From: Augochlora pura
Taxonomy: Eukaryota > Arthropoda > Insecta > Hymenoptera > Halictidae
Assembly (NCBI RefSeq): GCF_028453695.1
Contig: NC_135774.1
Span: 16,120,001 to 16,184,000 of the forward strand
DNA: 64,000 nt
Direction of reading: 5' to 3'
Part shown: positions 27,301 to 36,300 of the stretch, piece by piece
How positions within the stretch are numbered: position 1 is the stretch's first letter
Layout: the number at the start of each line of letters is the position of its first letter
Position numbers and translations under genes: made by a program
The notes under the pieces: generated by a model
Told to the model about the DNA's origin: nothing
Seen by the model: the letters and a program-made list of their open reading frames with translations, nothing else
The model's database searches: none

Positions 27301-30300
27301 CCAGAGAAAGTAACACAATTTACAAATACAAGCACGATTAAAATTTTAATTTCAACTCTAGACCTGTTCGAAACCTCTGCGTTTCCTCTATCTGGTTTAG
27401 CAAACCAGGAAGAGCTTTACTATACTTAGCGACCATAATTTCCCTGCAGGCGCACGAACTTTCTCCCAAAAATCGGGGATCTTTCCGCAAAGAAACTGGA
27501 ATCGGGAGAATTTTCTATTAGAAAATGAGCTCGGCCGGTTCGCGACTCGCATAAATATAAATCGCTCGGTCCGTGCTACTTGCCACTCCATCCCAAGCAT
27601 AATTAGGCGAGTTCACGAGACCTGTTTCGCGGCTGAGACCGCGCGCACGGCTCGCTCGCGTGCGCCGATTCGCGGCACAGATTTCTCCCCTAAATAGCCG
27701 GCGATTTCTACGCGAGTGCGCGAGTCCGCGGGCAATTAGCCCGGCCAAGCAATTAGTCGGTGACGAAACGTCGAAATCCAGCCCGGTGCCATAATCGCGT
27801 GGGAAACGGGATGAGAGGCCCGGAAGGATCGCGGGAAACCGCGGTGTTATTATTACGTAAAACAAGGAGAATCAGATACGCCGTGTGTGACAGAGGAACT
27901 GCTAAAACGAGAAGAAAGTGGGTGCAGGGTTTTTTATTTTGGGAACTAAAGAAGGCTGTTGCGGAGAGGGGTTGATCCGAAGAAGGATCGGAACGGGATT
28001 CGAAACGAACTCATTTATCATTTGAACTCATATCCTCGCGAAATTCGAAATAAATAACAAACTGGAATACTTTTGACGAAATCTTCCATGTTGAAACGTA
28101 ACTCTTTCAGTAGACGATGCGACTGTGAACGAGATTATGTCGAAAACAAAAGCATAACAACAACAGAAAGACAAACGTTCACGTACAAATGAAAATTCGC
28201 CATTTCATATATATGAAACTAACCTAATAATATTCAACACAGGCACGATATTTGCATCTTCTCGATATAAATTTGAGAATCAACAAATCCGACGATGTAT
28301 AAAGTTGATTAGTATATCCAATAAGAATCTTAAGCGGTGCCTCAGTGTCACTATTGGAGAACAAAGAGTTAAAAAATAAACGCCTCAATTGTCAATCTCT
28401 CGTAGTGTTCGCGACTTTTCATGGTCTGTCTACGATATTGTAAAACTAACAGCACGGAGAGTCGGTTCCGTGGCCTGTCTGATCGTCGGAGGTCGAACGG
28501 AGGCCGACCGGAGGAGACGCATTGTTTATTCCTCCCGGCGGAGAAAGTGAAGAAGGCCGGCAATCTGCCGGCGGATCTCGGTTTTGCGCCCATCTTCGAC
28601 GGAAAGCGGCTCCGCGCGATTCATACGTGGAAACCTGCGACGGGTTCTCTCGCCTCTCAACTCTCGACTCCTTTTCACCCGTGTTCCTCGGGTACGGGTA
28701 CCGGAATATCAGTGACATAACGGTGACTGCATTCCTGCGGGAGGTGCGAGTCCCGGCGAACGCTGCCGACACGGCAACGCGAAGCAACGGTGTTCAACAG
28801 TGAACGTGTGACAATCGCAAGACACGACAATCGTGTGCTTCGTATCGTTATATGTACTACCCCCAAACATTTTCCGTGGGTCACCGATTCGGCTGACCTC
28901 TGTGTCATTCTTGCCAAAATACTGCGTCACCAAAATCGTATTAGGACCTCGAATAAGTTCTCGCTGTTTTCTTCCCAAAATAAAAGCTTTATTTAAAATA
29001 TAACGTTCAATCTTTATACGGCGCAAAAGACCTTTTCTTTTCTGCCGTTGAAACAGTAGTTCAGACATCAGAAAACGCCGTTCTACGTCTCTCGGCTTCA
29101 ATTCATACTGCACCTAATGTCCCTGCTTCTGCATTATTCCTAACCCTCTTTGAAACAGTTGACGCATCTATGTACATACTTGTAATATTTTTCCAAACTC
29201 TGCTAGCGTCTGACATGGGTCTTTATCAAGCAATGCCTCTAATTCTTCGTCCTTAAACTTTGTTGGCGCACCAGGACGTTCCTTATCCTCAAGATCAAAA
29301 TCATTATTATTGAAGTGTCAAAACCTGTCTCTGCATGTCGTATTATTCGGCACAAAAGTAGACATCTTCGGAATCAATAAACAAACACGTGGTTGACACT
29401 ATAGTGAACAATCATACACTGAAATTTGTGGTTATATGCAGCAGTTTCTTGCCGATAAGTCACCTTTAGGTGCTCCAAAATCCGGTGACTTCTGTTGTGC
29501 GACGGTATAAAAATGCATTCCTCGCTGCACTCGAGGCTCATTTTTAGCAACACGTAATTCAGCGTGATCTTCACCTCATAATAAAATTCTTTGTAAAACT
29601 CCGTTTGTGGCTTGTATTCTGTTTAAAAACTCAAACCGTCCAGCGGGGAAGACTGCGGAGTCTTGAGAGATCCTCTTCCTTCTCCTCGCGGCATAACACT
29701 ATCAAAACTCGCCGATTTCTTCTATCACATACGATAAAATGTCTTCGATTGTCGCAGAAGTTCATTTTCACTGGCGCTTGCAACTATTGCAACTATTGGT
29801 GCATATTTCGACCTCCGACACATCCGATAGGCTACGGGACCGAGTCTCTGTGCTGTTAGTTTTACAATATCGTAGACAGATCATGTGAAACCGCGAACAC
29901 TATAATATAGGTGATTGAGAATGGAAGCGTTGCTTTTATATCCCTTTGCAGTCGAACGGCGACTCTGGCACCGCTTAAGATTGTTATTCGATGTTCTAAT
30001 CAACCTTAATACATCGTCGGATTTGTTGATTCTCAAATTTATAACGAGAAGTTGCAAATATCGTGCTTGTTTGTTGAATATTATTAGGTTGGTGCATATA
30101 TGAAATGTCGAATTTTCTTTTGCACGTGAAGTAGTTGATCGTCTATTTTTCAAAATGCATGTCAAAAGAAATTTTTGTACGGACTAAAACGATTTTTCAT
30201 AAAAAATAAAACTCTTCCAATAACACAGTAATTTGACAGAAATATATACATTTTGGTTATGCAACACATTTGTCCTAGTCATTCTTATCTACCATTAATA

Positions 30301-33300
30301 TCTAACGTTAACGTAAAAATTGTCATACAATAAATACAAGTCTTCTGTGTAACATATTTATCGATAACAAACGAATGCTAATCAACGTATGTGAAATTAT
30401 ACTGTATATTAACGTGAATGTAAATTGTTGTTTAATCACTGTTTATATCCAATCACTAATACGTTTACTTTATAATTCCTATTTAAAATTTAAGTTCGAT
30501 CTTTTTGTATTATTTCGGAACATTTTTCTATATTAATTAGTCATATCAATGAAATTAATGTTGAATTTATGTATTTAATACTATGTAATTATAGTGTGGC
30601 TTTTTTAAAATATATGAGAAACCGGAATGCGATTCTCATTAACCTCATGCGCACCCATTTCTTCTACAGTCCGTCGAAAAAACATGCGACACGTTTTTGA
30701 AAATGTTAAAATATTTAATTTATGTTCAAATATTTTAACAAAGAACTACAAATATTTTTGCGGATAGTATTCATATCAAGATAAAATTGATGATTGTAAT
30801 TTATTATATAACGAGTATTTGAAATATATATTTTAAAATACGATCCTGGAAATAATCCTGTGGATATTAATTTTATCCTCGTCAGGGTGCGTGAAAGGTA
30901 AAACCTTGAATATTATTTCCATGAAATTCCGATCGAGCAACTTCGAGCAGTTATGTCTTGGCAACCGTGTTTCCATTCGAGATATGTACATTGTTAAAAG
31001 CAAACACGCGTTATATGTTCTGCGAGAGATAATTTTATTGAGAATTGAGAACTTGGCATAAATGTTAATTGGTGAGTGTGAAAGAGCGTTCCGGGAGGAT
31101 GTCGCTTGAAATGAGAGAACAAGAAGATTAAATTATTGACTGAGGTGATTGCAATGTGTGTCAAGTGTAGATTCCGTTAGTTAAATAGTTATAGTTCATC
31201 GTTATATTAATTTTACATATAATAACATTATTATAATTATGTTTACATATAATAATGATATATTAAATATTAAGCTTATTCTTTAAATTTTTATTTTGTA
31301 AGCTGAGATGAAAAAGCTGAAAGAGCGCAATTTTTTATTTTCTTTTTTATCGTTCCAGCTAATAACAGAAATTAAGAGAATATTGCAGTCATCGTATAAT
31401 AAACTAGTCCTTCCATTATCTAAACTAAAGACAACGTGGCCCAATTATAAATAAGTTATTCCGTCTTAAAAAGCGTTTGAATACTTTCAAAAACAACTTT
31501 TTCCTTAGTGAAAATGCAAACCATGACATTATTTACGAGTTATTAACAAAAATCGCTAACTAATGCGGGACGAGATCTACTAACTGTCTCGCGCTAGTTG
31601 AGCTCGCCTCTCATTGGTCAGTGTTTCTCGTTAAATAACTCGTTAACGACGCTTCGGAAAACATTTTTGCGAAGGTAAAAGTTGTTCAAAATGATCTCAG
31701 GAATTCTTTATACCGCATTTGTAAGTGACTTTTGGATATCCCGTATAAATGTTAACTATTTTATACATATCTATCGACATGAATTAGTTTCTTTATGGTA
31801 GCCAAAAGTTGATCGAGTCCCCTAGCTCGTATAGGGGAGAGGGAAGACGAAACGAACTTGTTCCATGGATGTCAATTACAAAATTGATTATCGTACATTG
31901 TTACATGCCGGCATTACACAAGGTGTTAATTAAAGCACGCTGTTGTGTAAGTAATGCACACGTCTCGCGCTAACTTAATCTCGTGTGACTGGTGAAAATA
32001 ATACGGTGAGACCTTCGGCATGGCTACTTCGGCTCAGCTTGCAGTAAAACAAACTCGAATATGTGATATCTAGACTGTGGATCTTTGTCCATTTATGTCA
32101 AAAATAAATAGCTGAAATATAACATTACGAATATATAATATTATTCAGAATTATACTTAGTTATCAGCCGTAATGGAAGTATACATTGTTAGCCAATACC
32201 TCCGTATTTTATATTTTATACTTTAATATTCTATTCTAAATTAAGCTGTACTTATTGTACTCGTTAATAACAAATATATTATTTATTTATTTATCATTCT
32301 ATATTTATTAATCTTAGCTAGCGCATAATTCCGACATTTTCAAATACATATTAGTATTGTAGTGTAGTCTAAGGCGAACGGTAGAATATAAGAACAATGT
32401 AGTTTTTAAGACCTGTCCTCAGTTCGCGGTATTTTCTGTTAATAATTCAAGAGTCTACAGTTTTCTAATTTAAATAATTATATAATATAATGATAATAAT
32501 AATTATATTAACAAGTTAACAACAAGCCTTATTATACGCTTATGAAGATTAAAAACGTTTAAATAGCATGTCATCATATTATTCAAAGTAATTACTTTTA
32601 TAAATAACATTACTAGCATCAAATGTTCTTTAAATTTGCTTAAGTGGTACGATTATGGCAACTATGTCAAGTAGACGTGTCCTCAGTTTGCGGTATTATC
32701 TGTTAACAATTCTATAGCCAATAGTTTTCTAGTTTAAATGAACTTATTATTATATTCCTACACTATTTTCAGGAGAATTTTCACAATATTAAATTTGTTT
32801 ACATTCGATAAACTGTCAAACAATAGAAATCTTTCGTAGTATGTATCAGCATACTCGTTCAATTTCATATGTATGGAATAAAAACAATCGTATCAAATGG
32901 AAATATTGTATGTCAAAATATTGCAAACTTGTAAAGGTACAATATATCCAGTTTGAGTACAATATCTTTTTCCTGAATTCCGTTTAATCTTTCACACTTT
33001 TTGAATGTATCTTTCATCAATCTGTTCTCCATTATTGTATGTATTCTCAACCCCCAACGAGGAATATTGTTCTATAATATTCTTTCTTTTTCGATTTTCT
33101 TTGAAATCATTAGTTACTAATTCTTCTTCACTATCTGAACTAAATAGTCTTGTCGTTTTGTTCTTCCCCATGGATGAAATAATTTCCAAAATTTAATATT
33201 AAATTATAAGTTCCTTTTTTAACCGTAAGTATATATATTATATAGATTATTTTAACTGCGTCAATTAAACGTATTGATTATTCAACTAAAGCAATTGTCC

Positions 33301-36300
33301 AAAAACTGACGTTAACTTATTAAATACTAATAATTTAAAATTACCTTCGTCACTGGCTTCTAACATTATCAGTAATTAATATTTCAATTTAATTATTACG
33401 TCTACCGGAAAATTATGTCGGCCAATGTCATTTTATTTGTAACATACAGGGTGTCCCAATTTTTACGGTTCAAACTTAGTCAGTGTCTTTTATGGCTCAA
33501 AGTAAAAAAAAATGTTATGTAAACATGGGTCATATAAAGCTTTATTAAGAAGTTATAACATTAATTCAGAAGAGGGGAATAGTAGTCAACTTGCTGTTAC
33601 TTAGATCAACAATATTGTGTTTTTCAGTGTGTTTATGTAAGCTATGTTTACTAACTGAGGTCACCAAACATTTAAATGAATTTTCGCCAGTAATAGCTAT
33701 TAGTGTAAAGGATTCGAAGGATTGCGGCCCGTGCGGGTTGCGGCAGGGTGGTTTTGGGCGCAGTTTATGATTACGGTGCGGACATGACTTCAGGCTATTT
33801 TTCAGATTTAGCGAAACTTTCTGTTTTAATGAGATTTGTTAGATTTAGTATTTTAGCTAACGGCCCCAATAGTCGTTGACGTACCGTAAAACCAAGCCAA
33901 GTGCGGACTGTTAAGGGTCTTAGGTAAGCAACAAATTTTTGTTATAACTCCTTAACACGTTGACGCCGACGTCGATATTCACGATTTTCTCTGTGAGTTG
34001 TTGCTCGAAATTTACGAAAATTAAATAACTATGTTAAGTTTTGTCGGAAATATGGTTACTCCTAGGGAATCAGCTAGATCTAGTGTTCTTGGGCAGCACT
34101 GGCCCTTGCAACCGAGTAATCGATATGCGCGTTCGTTAATAAGGTTCCGCTAGCTTTTGTTCTTCCGCTCCCTGGTTTCCTTTCTTCTCGATCCAGCAGT
34201 CATACGCGCAACAGGTGCTTTTTTTATCTCGCAGTAACATTAATCTTTCTTTTGTCTAAATGTATATATGAATAAGTAAACGTGTCGATTTGTGCGCTTA
34301 TTCCTTTTATGCGCTTATTAAATTCGCGTATTCCACAATAAATCCTGGCAAGTTTATAATATTGAACTTCTATGTTTTTACTATTGAATATCTGTTTATA
34401 ATATTCAGATAAAATAACATAAACCTAAAAAAAACTTTGCAAAATAAGCAAATAAGCAAATAAGCTGCCTACGGGTCTGACACGTATGACCCACCGGTTA
34501 GTCAAGCCGGCATCAACGTGTTAATAAAGCTCTATATCACCTATGTTTACATAACATTTTTTTCTTACTCTGTGCCATAGAATACACTGACCAAGTTTGA
34601 ACCTTAAAAACTGGGACACCCTCTATATTTCTCAGAAATGATATTCATAAATCGCCATCACGCTGACAACAGGACATAAGTTACGATTATATTAAATTAT
34701 TAAACTAATACAATAAATATTAGGTGTATACAAAATTTATTCTTTTCCTTCTTTTTAAGAACAGATAGAAATTTCCGGTAGACCTAATATAAATAGACTT
34801 AGGCCAGTTTCAAAATAAACGACTCGTATTTTCGTTTTCGAATCGAAATAGTCTCGAGCGCAAAGGGTTAACATCCGAGAGGAAGAAAATCGTAGAAACA
34901 GTGAGCCGATGCACAGAGCGGCGTGCGAGCGCGCGAATCGTCACGCAATTGCAATTGCGAATCGTAAGGGGGGAGGGGATACGGCATCGGGAATTCTCGG
35001 GGGCCGGAGATAACAGCTCGCCTAGAATTCTTGAGAAATTGAACCGCGGATTATGAAGTAATTGGCATGTAGTCCCAGCGAAGGAGTTACCGGTGGCCAC
35101 CGTTCGCGACTCCGCGAGGCGGTTCGCGCGAGGTGAAAGTGAATTTCAGCGCGGACTCCGCTCGCGGTACATGCGTGCTCGCCTGCGACCGCGATGATAG
35201 CTGCTACGCGCGAACACAATGTTACGTGTCCGCGTAGACGTTGCAACAGTTTCTCTCTATAGGAAATGTTCGGCAAGGCGAAAGGCCCCGGAAAGTTCAA
35301 GAGAGATTTTCTGGCAAATATACGGAACGAATATGGTAAAGGTAACTATTATGGAATGCTTTCAAGGGGTAAAAGATTATTGTCGATTACATTGCTATCG
35401 AAAAGTGTTGTTGGGGAATGTTTATGGCCGTTGGTCGGTTAGTAGTGTGGTATACGTGTGGTCACGTGGCATGAAAATATAAAGTCCGAATGATATTAAT
35501 ATTCGAAAGAATGATATCTTGATAATATCGTTATTCAAAATAATATCCAAATAATAATAATCAAAATTTTATTCGAATGATGGGTCAGAAACAAAGACAT
35601 CGAATACAATTTTATTCGTCACTATCGAACAAATATTCTCAAGCGAAAAAAATGTATCTAGTTAAATATTTACCTGAATTCAATTTTATTCGACAAAATA
35701 TTCACCATAACGAACAAATTTATATATCTAAGAATTTATTCGTACAAGAATTCATACAGAAAATGATTGAATTAAATAAAAATGATGAAATATTTTATAA
35801 TATACTGTTTCATGGTTTATAGATTTATTTCTTTAGAATTTTTCGAATTATTCGAATGAAGAATAATTCGAATTAGTCAGACAAAGAATATTTGGAATCA
35901 TTCTAATAAAGAATAGATCGAATTATCTTAATAAGGAATTTTTCGTTTTTAACGAGGATTTATTCGTGTAACAAATTGTTGGAATTATTCGTATGAAAAA
36001 TTATTAGAAAATCGTAGTAATTATTTGAATAAAAAATTATTAAGACACAGATTTCATCGAGTTGTACAAGTAAAGAATTATTCGACTAAAGAAATAAAAT
36101 AATGTGAGACGAATAATGAATTGTACGAACGAAATATTTTACTAAAATGAATTGCTTCGGATATTTATAGAAGATAAATATTTATTCAAGAAATATTTAT
36201 CCAAGAAATATTTATCCAAGAAATATTTATACAAGATAAATATTTATTATAAGATAAATATTTATTCGAAAGAATCCAAGTAACGCCGATTCATGGTATG

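Noticed and set aside
35577..35822. 81-codon open frame, plus strand
   Set aside because: Composed of AT-rich sequence beside a microsatellite; no domain, no splice signals.
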